The translations under genes and the position numbers were made by a program. 64,000 bases of DNA from Planctomycetota bacterium. GTDB taxonomy: Bacteria; Planctomycetota; Phycisphaerae; UBA1845. This document shows, in pieces, positions 29,101-36,936 of this stretch. Within the stretch, counting starts at the first letter, position 1; each line of letters starts with the position of its first letter. Location: contig JAJRYY010000173.1 of the NCBI GenBank assembly GCA_024275565.1, positions 16,103 to 80,102 on the forward strand, given 5' to 3'. The notes under the pieces were generated by a model, which was not told where the DNA came from, did not search any database, and saw nothing but the letters and a program-made list of their open reading frames with translations.

Positions 29101-29877
29101 GAGGAGCGAGAGGCCGATGCAAAGCGGGTCAGTGAAGAAATGGCAACTGAGCGGAAAGCACTCGACGAATGGAGGGAAAATCTCGAGCAATACCGCAACT
29201 CCCTTGAAGCAAACATGAGTGCTGATGCATCGGTACAAAACAGAGAGTCGCCCCAGTCCGACGCTGCAGTGGAAGCATCCGAAGCAGCAAAGGAAGCGTC
29301 CCAGGTCGAACTCCGTGCCAACAAGGCAGCCGACGCTCTGCGACAAAAATTCATCGACAAAGCAAACGAAGTCGCAGATGTCGATATTGAAAAAGCCAAA
29401 GAACAGGCAGAAGCACAAGTCCACGCCTCAACCCACGATGCAACCAGACCCGGCAGCAAAACCCGGTCCAAATCCGACCAGCATCAAACCTCGGAAAACG
29501 TCACACCTGACGGCAATAAAACGCCTGATAACAATGAGACACCCGAAGACCAGGCTTCGTCCGATAAGACGCCAACGGCAGAAAAAACCGTCGCTGCCGG
29601 TTCAAACGACGCCACGGGTTCAAACAACGCCACCGGTCCAAAAGACGACCCACGCACCACAAACGACACCTCAAGCAACACGGGCGGAGGGATCCCACCC
29701 GAAATCGAAAAACTACTCGAAGGCGACGACGACGCCCTCCAGAAATTCCGGATGCTCCGACGCCTGAAGAGTGCGTCAGTCACCAACGATCAGATTCTCG
29801 AAATGGTCAAACAACAACAGCAAGCCGGTTCAAAACAAAGCTCGTCCGGTGCAAAACAGTGGTGGAAACGCTGGTAA
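26122..29877 (+). CDS. Giant coiled-coil protein (1251 aa) with FRxLRR C-terminal cap
   Basis: 1251 aa, extremely rich in Glu, Gln, Arg and Ala. Residues about 1-70 are a short acidic head (DVDVASLIDIDDLQTEFSNL). About 70-1070 are almost continuous coiled coil with repeated blocks such as AELESQRAEIE and ALETQQASLESQ. At 1075-1195 lies a disordered Asn/Thr/Asp/Pro linker. The last 55 residues hold PPEIEKLLEG, LQKFRMLRRLK, NDQILEMV and a final WWKRW. No signal or membrane segment. A fully extended coiled coil of this length would be on the order of 150 nm. SMC-type heads and hinge are absent. It probably works with the divergent GTPase block and could be a cytoskeletal filament, spacer or tether. 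Confidence 0.85.
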   Translation: MTNESQSQSDAVNDVDVASLIDIDDLQTEFSNLITSIEARTSEVDNAFSGAWRDLDAWQTGLKQFSNALQERESTLKQRHGETEASRNQLEEELRALQERETQLRDVESQIAAQRAQIETKQGEITVQNSALNDLVEVLESRQAELEARQQAIVEREQVIADREDQISHREHVVSEQTQTLEAARKSASSQTEDIDAQRNELLEQRAQLQTQQTALETQQASLESQSSELKSQRDQIESQRAELESQRAEIEAAQSELKSASDELAATKAELAKQSESIARAKSEVGEQAQTVEEQTREFQEQTQIFEQQKVELAEQREEVATLKQQLSTSEQALHKANVEIERQQQALNTQQSDLSQVQARLESEQERIAEEWERIRTTQSEILSAETATEASQAELVALQKQLEAERMKIESERAAIDQERESVEELAGKIRNESTGLVSARGEMESVHAEIADEKRRIEADSAKLNKQRESLQAAQEKLEAQHRKLHEEHANLETERRAWQSRTTQLETDQKELEVRRNHLESEAARLNTERQEVAQLRQQIETEHEEYASKRQHLDGDLKALEQTQQSLNTERKSLEVERTSLLDEQTKLKEQLDNLAKHRMQLTKDQGTFEHERQQFREQKQTFKAEKSSIAADRTEANAAIAELAELEQRLHIERKTLENDRKTIEQERTQLTENIAHFEERQDQFDTQQTLFDAEFQQLKEVRSDLEGKEQQLADERNSLKIKRKELSAAEEAFRTRENEIAAERERIADERGRLTAQQSDLAEGRKKLDQDRQETQSQKQEQEESRSALREEQRRFQSDRKLLEEQLAQLKAKQTHIDTERDSLAADRKDFDEARRAFFEEQERISGEGDRLGDERQQIHGAREKLDSERDRLATERDVLEAARRESEQARQELESERNQLAQKRADLEQQQQALLAERDDLEARSASAKTQMEESQSAQAQLGAQQTGIEEQRRELEEKTTALTAQQAEVDRANESIAKLQAELEEREADAKRVSEEMATERKALDEWRENLEQYRNSLEANMSADASVQNRESPQSDAAVEASEAAKEASQVELRANKAADALRQKFIDKANEVADVDIEKAKEQAEAQVHASTHDATRPGSKTRSKSDQHQTSENVTPDGNKTPDNNETPEDQASSDKTPTAEKTVAAGSNDATGSNNATGPKDDPRTTNDTSSNTGGGIPPEIEKLLEGDDDALQKFRMLRRLKSASVTNDQILEMVKQQQQAGSKQSSSGAKQWWKRW

Positions 29878-29890
29878 GACCCAGATCAGC

Positions 29891-31426
29891 TCAATCCTGA
29901 CCAGCCAGCGCACTCGCACCAGCCTCCACCGCCTCAACCGACGACTTCGGATCCTCCAATAATCCATTGACCGACAGAAACTCGGACACAGCATCCGCGA
30001 CCACAACATGCCCAGGAGGCGTCCAATGCTGATCGTAGGTATAATAGACCTGCGTCCCACCGGCAGCCGCTTCCTGCAACACCCCCGTCAAGCTCAAAAA
30101 TGGTACACCATGCTCACTGCTCCACGCCCCGACAACCGTCTCAACCGACGAAATATTCTTCAGCAGCGCAACCATGAAATCTTCACCATCCGGCAAACCC
30201 TCAGCACGCAACGCCGCAAAATCTCGTACCTTCTCCGCCGGAAGTCGATCCCAGACCAGCGGCAGAACAACATGCACCTTCGTCGGAGCAAACACAATGA
30301 CCAGCCTCGCACCAGCAGAATCGCACATCTCCTTCATCTCTGCCAACACGCCCGACACCACCTTCCAGGGAGGGTTGATCCGAAACAGTTCTGCACTTTC
30401 CTTATTCTGCAATATCTGCTTCGGCGCAAATGAGTAATACTTCGCATCAGGACCGTCCGGTAAACCCACCGGCAGCCAGGACATCACATCCAGACCGGCA
30501 ACATCACGATCCGCCCATATCGGACCAAACGCACCGATCAGCAATCCATCAAGCCCCTCAATGATCGGAGACTGCTTCACATAACGCTTCAATCGCTTCG
30601 AAAACCCCTCACCACCATCCCCCACAGACCCTACAGTTTCACCAGATCTCCCCGTTCCCCCTGCTTCCGCAGCTTCCGCAACTTTCCCAACTCCTGCAGC
30701 TTCCACGCTCCCGGGTTTCAGACGAAAATCATTGCCCTCATACAACATGCAAAGCACGACCTTCGCCGACATCCCCATCCCATGCTCAGAAAGCGACGCC
30801 CGATAATGCAGTGGCGAATATCCCGACATTCCCAGATTGTAGACCGCCACCCCAGATTGTCTCCCCACCAGCTCAGGCCAGACCTCACCATCCGACACAC
30901 GCGACCCCTCAGCAAACGAGTCACCCAGCACCACCACGTCAAAAGCATCTCCAGCATCACGGTTCCGATAACCACGCGCATCAGACCGATATTCGCACGC
31001 CACATCCGCAAACCCACCGCGGGCGTTCGGCAGGGTACGAGACGCTTCAGGTCGATCCTTATACGACACGGTAAATGTCTCGCTCGGAGGACGGTGATAA
31101 GCAACGGAATCCCGGACATAATGCTCCTGATCCGGCGAACGGACCATAAAATCAACCAGCGCAATCGTCGGAACTCCGAAAATCAGCACCGCAATCAGCT
31201 GAAACCACCTCCGCTTATACTTGGCAGCCGGCGCCTGATCGATATACAGACCAATCACCGAGATGATCGCAAGACCGAAAAGCAACCCGAAATGGTCCCG
31301 GGAATAACGCCCCAGAAGCACATGCTTATCACGCGCAACCAGCTCCACAACATCGCTCGGCAGTATCCACGCAACCGCATTGCCAACCACCACAATCGCC
31401 AGAAATATCTTCTGCCGCAGATTCAT
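29891..31426 (-). CDS. Membrane-anchored SGNH/GDSL-type hydrolase or acyltransferase-like protein
   Basis: 511 aa. Three N-terminal membrane helices (about 5-115), then a periplasmic SGNH fold. The nucleophile motif VVLGDSFAEG is near residue 170, followed by NLGMSGYSPLHY. The catalytic Asp-His pair fits YDQHWTPPGH near residue 465. Layout and motifs recall AlgX/AlgJ and DltD-type proteins that handle O-acyl groups on surface polymers; the real substrate is unknown. A Gly/Glu/Ala-rich insert (about 240-275) is low complexity. It converges on the giant coiled-coil gene with only 13 bp between them. Confidence 0.75.
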   Translation of the reverse strand: MNLRQKIFLAIVVVGNAVAWILPSDVVELVARDKHVLLGRYSRDHFGLLFGLAIISVIGLYIDQAPAAKYKRRWFQLIAVLIFGVPTIALVDFMVRSPDQEHYVRDSVAYHRPPSETFTVSYKDRPEASRTLPNARGGFADVACEYRSDARGYRNRDAGDAFDVVVLGDSFAEGSRVSDGEVWPELVGRQSGVAVYNLGMSGYSPLHYRASLSEHGMGMSAKVVLCMLYEGNDFRLKPGSVEAAGVGKVAEAAEAGGTGRSGETVGSVGDGGEGFSKRLKRYVKQSPIIEGLDGLLIGAFGPIWADRDVAGLDVMSWLPVGLPDGPDAKYYSFAPKQILQNKESAELFRINPPWKVVSGVLAEMKEMCDSAGARLVIVFAPTKVHVVLPLVWDRLPAEKVRDFAALRAEGLPDGEDFMVALLKNISSVETVVGAWSSEHGVPFLSLTGVLQEAAAGGTQVYYTYDQHWTPPGHVVVADAVSEFLSVNGLLEDPKSSVEAVEAGASALAGQD

Positions 31427-31639
31427 AACGAAGTTCCAGTTCCAAAGTACATCACAATTCTAATACCACATTCACCCGATACACGGACCAGAATAACGCA
31501 AACGCCGCCCCAAAAAACGCCTCAACCGTGTCATTATAGGTCAAACCAGTCGCAGCAAAAACGGACCCCTGGACACAGTACACCTTTTTGCTAAGGAAAA
31601 CACCCCAATTGCCGATATACCTCGCACGGGAAATCGATC

Positions 31640-31693
31640 GGATATCCGGCATCGACAGGGCATCCAGCATCGACAGGATATCCGGCATCGACA
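31640..31693. repeat. 18-bp minisatellite, 3 units
   Basis: Units of the type GGATATCCGGCATCGACA at 31640, 31658 and 31676, with a decayed fourth. It lies upstream of the preferred start of the receiver-GGDEF gene but is open in the same frame. Confidence 0.92.
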
Positions 31694-31761
31694 AGACATC
31701 AACGATGCACGAAACAACCATGGACCCCAATATATCTGACACCGGAGGGGAAATCGTCACC

Positions 31762-33270
31762 ATGCTTCAAACCAAAACGACAAATATCCACAAGCTGCCA
31801 AGATTGCTCAGCGTAGGCAACGATCGTACCGCCACCGCCTTGGCGAAAGATGACAACACACTCTTCGAAACACACACCGCCCACAACTGCCTCCAGGCCA
31901 TCGAAATACTGGAAGACCAGGCGCCGTTCGACGTCATACTCATCGATTCCTACCCCAGCCACACTGCACAAGACCACGCTACACAAAAGCACACCACACA
32001 AAAACACAATGCACAAGAGCGCAATGCACGACAGAGCAAGACACAAGTCTGTCAGAATGAAACCCAGACTCTGGCAGATGGTTCGCTGGATGAGTACCAG
32101 GCCAGTCTGATCGAAAAAGCAAAACGCCTCAACCCATACACAACAATCCTGCTTCCTCCCCCATCAAATGACCCCCCAATCGACCTCGTCATCCTGGCTG
32201 TTCAGCGCAGCATCCTCTCAGACCAGGCAGCGACCAGGCACGAAGAAGGTGAATACTGCGAACTCAGAAGTGCGATTGATCCAGACACAGATAACTACAC
32301 ACAGAAGCAAATCGTTCTCGTGGTCGACGACGACCCCTCTGCCCTCAATTACGCGGAACGCATACTGAAAAACAGCGGCTACACAGTCATCACCGCCACC
32401 AACGGCAAAGAAGCCATCAACATCATTCGAGACTGCGAGGTGCAGTTCGTTGTCACCGACTGGTGCATGCCCGAGTTGGACGGCCTTGAACTCTGCATCT
32501 GGATCCGTGGCAACGAACATATCGGCTTGGTATACGTCATGCTCATCACTGCCCATTACGACCGGCAGCGACTCCTGCAAGCCTTCGGTGCAGGCGCAGA
32601 CGACTTCCTGAAAAAACCCTACGACCCGCAGGAACTCGTCATCCGGATGCAGTCAGCAGGCCGCGTCATGCGCCTTGAATCCGACCTCGCCCGCCACAAC
32701 CTCGAAAATCAAAAACAAGCCGCCGAAATGGCCATTCTAAATAGTAAACTCCACGAACTCGCCACCACCGATGAACTCACTCAGCTGCTCAACAGACGAC
32801 AGGGCATCAACAGGTTGCAGGACCAGTGGGAAAACGCCGCACGATACAAGCTGCCGCTCTCGGTCATTCTATTCGACATTGACCACTTCAAAAAATTCAA
32901 CGACACCCACGGACACGCCGCAGGCGATGCCGTACTGGTATCGACCGCAAAACGCGTCAAAGAACTCATCAGAACCGCAGATTTTGCAGTGCGCATCGGG
33001 GGTGAAGAATTTCTGATCGTCTGCCCAAACACACCATGTGAAGGCGCCATGGTCCTCGCCGAACGACTTAGAGAGGCGATTGCGGAAGCATTTGTATCAA
33101 TCGATGGTAACAACCTGTCAGCAGCCATAAGCCTCGGCGTCGCGGAACGGGACGAATCGATGGACCTCGTAGACGACCTCGTCAAAGCTGCCGACGTCGC
33201 CCTCTACGAAGCAAAAAATACCGGTCGCAACCGCACCTGTTTACACAACCCCGTCGCTGCCAAAGTCTGA
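31762..33270 (+). CDS. Receiver-GGDEF diguanylate cyclase with a second, degenerate receiver
   Basis: About 502 aa from the ATG at 31762 (GGAGGGG upstream). Domain order: a weak N-terminal receiver (LLSVGNDRTATAL ... DVILIDSYPS) interrupted by a His/Gln/Thr-rich insert; a full receiver (IVLVVDDDPSALNY, phospho-Asp in VVTDWCMPELDGL, Lys in FLKKPYD); then a GGDEF domain with the active-site sequence IGGEEF near the C terminus. It should make cyclic-di-GMP when phosphorylated. No histidine kinase is nearby. The open frame extends to 31588, but that part is repeat-derived. Confidence 0.92.
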   Translation: MLQTKTTNIHKLPRLLSVGNDRTATALAKDDNTLFETHTAHNCLQAIEILEDQAPFDVILIDSYPSHTAQDHATQKHTTQKHNAQERNARQSKTQVCQNETQTLADGSLDEYQASLIEKAKRLNPYTTILLPPPSNDPPIDLVILAVQRSILSDQAATRHEEGEYCELRSAIDPDTDNYTQKQIVLVVDDDPSALNYAERILKNSGYTVITATNGKEAINIIRDCEVQFVVTDWCMPELDGLELCIWIRGNEHIGLVYVMLITAHYDRQRLLQAFGAGADDFLKKPYDPQELVIRMQSAGRVMRLESDLARHNLENQKQAAEMAILNSKLHELATTDELTQLLNRRQGINRLQDQWENAARYKLPLSVILFDIDHFKKFNDTHGHAAGDAVLVSTAKRVKELIRTADFAVRIGGEEFLIVCPNTPCEGAMVLAERLREAIAEAFVSIDGNNLSAAISLGVAERDESMDLVDDLVKAADVALYEAKNTGRNRTCLHNPVAAKV

Positions 33271-33321
33271 TCCGCGACACAGAGATCTCCGACCACACGC
33301 TACACTCGGATAGAGCTTGCC

Positions 33322-34491
33322 CTAAGACCGATCGCTTAACGCTTCTGCAGCGTGTACGTCCGCATATAAATCCGAAATAATCGAATCAGCCACCAACCGA
33401 CCAGCGTCCGTCAATCGCACCACGTCTTCCAGGACATCCACAAGCCCCCGCCCACGCAGCATCTCCAACCGCGATCCGCACACCTGCTGAAGGTCGATCC
33501 CGGTACGCGATGCAAAAAGCCCCAGCGCAATCCCCTCATTCAACCGAAGCTGCATCATCAGCGTCTCACCCGCCAACGCCGCACCCGTCACCCGCTCCTT
33601 CTGCAACACAGCATGGCCCACCGAATCGATCATCTGAACATAACGCCCGACATCCGACACATTCTTATACCGAACCCCATCAACATAACCCGCCGCCGAG
33701 GGTCCTGCCCCGATGTACATATCATTCCGCCAGTAAATCAGATTGTGCAAACACGCCTGACCCGGGCGGGCAAAATTGCTGATTTCATATTGCGCATAAC
33801 CATCGCCCCGCAACATCTCAACGGCGAGCTCGAACATATCCGCTTCCAGATTCTCATCGCACGGTGTCAATACCCCCGCACGCAGCTGCGAAGTCAAGCG
33901 CGTCCCTGCCTCATACGTCAACCCATAACAGGCGATATGGTCCACGCCAAGATCGATCGTTTTCCGCAGCGACTCTGCCCAGGTTTCCAGCGTTTGACCC
34001 GGAATACCAAAGATAAGGTCAAGATTGATCCGCCCGATCCCAAATCGCCGGGCAAGCGCAACACCAGGGGCGATGTCAGACGGACTGTGCAGACGCTCCA
34101 GCGTCTCCAGCTCAGATGGATGCCAGGACTGCCCCCCCATGGATATGCGATCCACACCGGCTGATGCGAGAATCTCCATTTTGACCTCATCGAGGGTGGC
34201 AGGGTTCGCTTCGACCGAAAATTCACGCGGCTTGTGCGTACCCGCCACATCCCCCAGCGCCGAAAACAACGCCCGAAAATCGGAAATCGGCAGCACAGTG
34301 GGCGTCCCCCCACCGATGAACATCGTCACGATATCCCCTGAATACTCCCCAGCCCGCCCCTCGATATCGGTGACAAGTCGCGCTACCAGCGGGCTTGTGG
34401 GTCGATCCATCAGCGGAACCGAGTAAAAATCACAGTACCCACACTTCGTCTCACAAAAAGGCACATGCACATAAAATCCACATTCGCTCAT
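33322..34491 (-). CDS. hemW: HemW-type radical SAM protein (oxygen-independent coproporphyrinogen III oxidase-like)
   Basis: About 389 aa from the Met before SECGFYVHVPFC. The radical SAM cluster motif reads C-E-T-K-C-G-Y-C-D-F, the HemW-type CxxxCxxC followed by Asp-Phe. Further marks are FIGGGTPTVLP, EANPATLDEVK, RISMGGQSWHPSELETLERLH, DLIFGIPGQTLETW and YEISNFARPGQACLHNLIYW. HemW proteins bind and deliver heme rather than make it. The open frame runs further upstream to 34554 without family similarity. Confidence 0.93.
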   Translation of the reverse strand: MSECGFYVHVPFCETKCGYCDFYSVPLMDRPTSPLVARLVTDIEGRAGEYSGDIVTMFIGGGTPTVLPISDFRALFSALGDVAGTHKPREFSVEANPATLDEVKMEILASAGVDRISMGGQSWHPSELETLERLHSPSDIAPGVALARRFGIGRINLDLIFGIPGQTLETWAESLRKTIDLGVDHIACYGLTYEAGTRLTSQLRAGVLTPCDENLEADMFELAVEMLRGDGYAQYEISNFARPGQACLHNLIYWRNDMYIGAGPSAAGYVDGVRYKNVSDVGRYVQMIDSVGHAVLQKERVTGAALAGETLMMQLRLNEGIALGLFASRTGIDLQQVCGSRLEMLRGRGLVDVLEDVVRLTDAGRLVADSIISDLYADVHAAEALSDRS

Positions 34492-34554
34492 AACCTCATT
34501 AGACAACACCCCATCCCACACCGTCAAACAATCTCGGATACAGCAAGGCTTCAA

Positions 34555-34808
34555 TCACGCAACTGGTCACCCGAAAGCGCAACGGGTCACCCGATATGGA
34601 CTGTGGGGCCCTGAAACAGGAAAAGGGAGGGGTACATGCCCCCATCCCCCCGAATCGTCCTCAATCGTCCTCCATCCACGAATCGTCCCGGATCGCTGCC
34701 CCTCGACCAGCATGGCACCCGCCATTCCACCCTTCTTGCACTATTTCGTAAGTAGTTGTCAATAAATCGCTTACCTGAGATTCTGGGCTGCGTTTCGTCC
34801 GAAAACCG
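34555..34808. other. Non-coding gap with 20-bp repeat
   Basis: Contains two 20-bp units (34560-34579 and 34580-34599, core GGTCACCCGA) and a cluster of AATCGTCC boxes near 34655-34690. No gene seen. Confidence 0.6.
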
Positions 34809-34837
34809 TTGAACGAATCGCGAGAAGGTTGTATACT
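34809..34837 (+). promoter_or_regulatory. Promoter of the FHA gene
   Basis: TTGAAC at 34809-34814, a 17-bp spacer and TATACT at 34832-34837. Predicted start near 34844, leaving a leader of about 90 bases. Confidence 0.65.
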
Positions 34838-34849
34838 GGACGCCCGCCC

Positions 34850-34891
34850 GCGGGATACTGAGATCCCGCCTGGGGTTAATCGCCCCGGCGG
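34850..34891 (+). promoter_or_regulatory. Two overlapping leader hairpins before the FHA gene
   Basis: Hairpin 1: GCGGGAT (34850-34856) pairs with ATCCCGC (34863-34869). Hairpin 2: CCGCC and GGGG (34866-34875) pair with CCCC and GGCGG (34883-34891). They share 34866-34869, so both cannot form fully at once. Confidence 0.45.
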
Positions 34892-34936
34892 AAGTTGCAG
34901 TGGCAATGGATATTTGGTTGCATATCGAGGGACGCT

Positions 34937-35434
34937 ATGAATATCAACTTGGTCATGTTTCAGGAATCCGGCGAACGGCGAGACTTCCCACTGTCGAGAC
35001 CCGTCACCACCGTAGGACGCAAGGAAGATTGCGACATCCGCATCCCGCTCGCCGAAATCTCACGCCATCATGCGAAATTCACCCTCGACGACGCCATTCT
35101 CAAAATTCTCGACCTCGGAAGTGCAAACGGTACATTCGTCAACAACAAGCGGGTCAAGGAATCCAGGCTCTCTGCCGGCGATCATGTCGTCGTGGGACCG
35201 GTCGTATTCACCGTCCAGCTCGACGGAAAACCCAACGACGTCCGGGCTGTCAAAACGAAATTACGAACACTCTCAAATGCCAGCCCTCCAAGCAACAGTC
35301 CGCAGGCAGCTCCCCCTGTCGAGGAAGACCTGGACCCAATCAGTGCGCTGGAAGCATTGGCCTCAAGTGCAGATCAGACAGCGATCGACGCTTTCGATGA
35401 CGATGACGGAATCCTCAACGACAGCGTCCTGTAG
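34937..35434 (+). CDS. FHA-domain protein
   Basis: 165 aa from the ATG at 34937 (GAGGGA upstream); an earlier in-frame start at 34895 lies in the leader. Residues 20-100 are a forkhead-associated domain with its typical marks: TVGRKEDCDIRIP, EISRHHAKF, LGSANGTFVNNKRV and DHVVVGPVVFTV. FHA domains bind phosphothreonine peptides. The tail is Pro/Asp-rich and ends in an acidic DDDDGILNDSVL. No Ser/Thr kinase is in the window. Confidence 0.92.
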   Translation: MNINLVMFQESGERRDFPLSRPVTTVGRKEDCDIRIPLAEISRHHAKFTLDDAILKILDLGSANGTFVNNKRVKESRLSAGDHVVVGPVVFTVQLDGKPNDVRAVKTKLRTLSNASPPSNSPQAAPPVEEDLDPISALEALASSADQTAIDAFDDDDGILNDSVL

Positions 35435-35476
35435 TAAGCTGGGAATAAGCAAGCTGGGATAAGTAAGCTGGGATAT
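35434..35476. repeat. 14-15-bp tandem repeat, 3 units
   Basis: Units of AGTAAGCTGGGATA directly follow the FHA gene stop codon. Confidence 0.85.
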
Positions 35477-35641
35477 TCGTGGTGGTCGTAACAGGTTGAA
35501 AACCGGTATTGTCATCATCGGGCAGCGATGTTTGTGCTTGCATGACAACCTGATCTCAAGCTTCTCGAATCACACCAATGGTAATCTCCGCGCCTGCCGA
35601 TAAAATGATATAGTGACCACACATGCCAACAGAGCAACTTC

Positions 35642-36163
35642 ATGGAACAGCGACAATCAGCACACCCGCACCCCAAAAAAGCCTCCAAACCGCTTCCCGG
35701 TGGGGTGGTGACTGACCGTTCGCGGCGTGCAAGGTCAAATCTGGGCCGAAAACTCATCCCGCTGACAACAGTGGCCATGCTCCTGTGTGCAGTGGTGGTC
35801 TGGCAGCGCGATTCCACCGCCATAGAGGCAGAGCAGTCAAGAATGGCCGTACACGCCGTTCCCATCGAGAAATTCCTGCGTCTGCACGGTTCACTTCCGC
35901 CGCATTTCCCGCGACCTTTCTCGCCAGACGCCGAGAATCCACACCAGAAATTCCACTATCTCGATAGCAAAATGATCGCCTGGGCACAAACCGCCGACAT
36001 CCCAGCCATCATCGGATACCGACAGGGATACAGCCTCATCATAAAACCCAACGGCCACGCGGTCCTCATCTACGATAAAGGCAACCTGCGCACAGAATGG
36101 ATGTCGAGCAGAGAGTTCGGTCATGCCATGGACGAGCAACGCAAGGCCGCCAGCAATAAATAA
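35642..36163 (+). CDS. Hypothetical single-pass membrane protein
   Basis: 173 aa, not recognised. Basic N terminus, one membrane helix (LIPLTTVAMLLCAVVVW, about 38-54), then an extracytoplasmic part with IPAIIGYRQGYSLIIKPNGHAVLIYDKG, which looks like a small mixed alpha/beta domain. No strong ribosome-binding site. Stands alone between the FHA gene and rpmI. Confidence 0.6.
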   Translation: MEQRQSAHPHPKKASKPLPGGVVTDRSRRARSNLGRKLIPLTTVAMLLCAVVVWQRDSTAIEAEQSRMAVHAVPIEKFLRLHGSLPPHFPRPFSPDAENPHQKFHYLDSKMIAWAQTADIPAIIGYRQGYSLIIKPNGHAVLIYDKGNLRTEWMSSREFGHAMDEQRKAASNK

Positions 36164-36247
36164 ACCGCCAGTTCACTATAATCACTCTAACTTCACCAAA
36201 GGGGGTTAAAATGCTCCTGATGGGCTGAAATCAGCATCTCCTGCCAC

Positions 36248-36275
36248 TTGCGTTTATCAACGGCCTCTGTAGAAT
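36248..36275 (+). promoter_or_regulatory. Possible promoter of rpmI
   Basis: TTGCGT at 36248-36253, a 16-bp spacer, TAGAAT at 36270-36275, 38 bp before the rpmI start. Confidence 0.4.
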
Positions 36276-36313
36276 TCGTGGCTCGATAGATTTTCATAAG
36301 GTGACGAATACAT

Positions 36314-36508
36314 ATGCCAAAACAAAAAACACATAAAGGACTCGCAAAGCGCGTCCGTATCACTGCCAAGGGAAAAGTGCGATATAAAAGTTCCTTCGCA
36401 GGACACCTTATGAGCACCAAGAGCGGAAATCGCTGTCGCAAGTTGCGCAAACCGTCGTTCATCAGCGGTGCAGTTGCGAGCAGAATCAAGCGCATGCTGG
36501 GTGTCTAG
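36314..36508 (+). CDS. rpmI: 50S ribosomal protein L35
   Basis: 64 aa, the normal length. MPKQKTHKGLAKRVRITAKGKVRYKSSFAGHLMSTKSGNRCRKLRKPSFISG is a clear L35, with AAGGTGA before the ATG. In most bacteria the order is infC-rpmI-rplT with tight spacing. Here infC is not adjacent, and rplT starts 428 bp downstream. Confidence 0.97.
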   Translation: MPKQKTHKGLAKRVRITAKGKVRYKSSFAGHLMSTKSGNRCRKLRKPSFISGAVASRIKRMLGV

Positions 36509-36936
36509 TGTTCTGTCGCAGCTTGTTGCCTTTCGCAGCTTCAGCTTGTGACTCTCGCAGCTTGTGACTCTCGCAGCTTGTGACTCTCGTAGCTTGTGAC
36601 TCTCGTAGCTTGCAAGTTGCCTGGCACAGCTTGTAATCTGTCACAGTCTGCTATCCGGCACGGTCTGGATGACGGGTGCGGGCGCGTCAATGCTGACAGA
36701 ATGGTCAATGCTGACAGAGTACCCGTAGTCGGCGTGGCTGGTGGTCGGATGCACGTTGCTGATAAAACAGGGCGGACAGGCAGATTCGTGATCGCTGAAT
36801 TCGTGGCCACTGAGTTCGTGGCCGCTGAGTTCGTGGCCGCTGGACTCGTAGACGGTGAAGTTGATAATCAGACAAGTTGATAATCAGATAATTTGATAAT
36901 CAGTGGGTTGATAGCACGCAGCAGGAGTTTTCAGTA
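36509..36936. repeat. Four successive tandem arrays between rpmI and rplT
   Basis: A 16-bp array (CAGCTTGTGACTCTCG, four units from 36542), an 18-bp pair (GTCAATGCTGACAGAATG, from 36686), a 15-bp array (GAGTTCGTGGCCGCT, three units from 36797) and a 16-bp array (AGTTGATAATCAGACA, three units from 36859). They fill most of the gap. No gene. Confidence 0.93.

Noticed and set aside
24904-29877. SMC/Rad50 family for the coiled-coil proteins
   Set aside because: No Walker A, Walker B or hinge domain is present in either protein.
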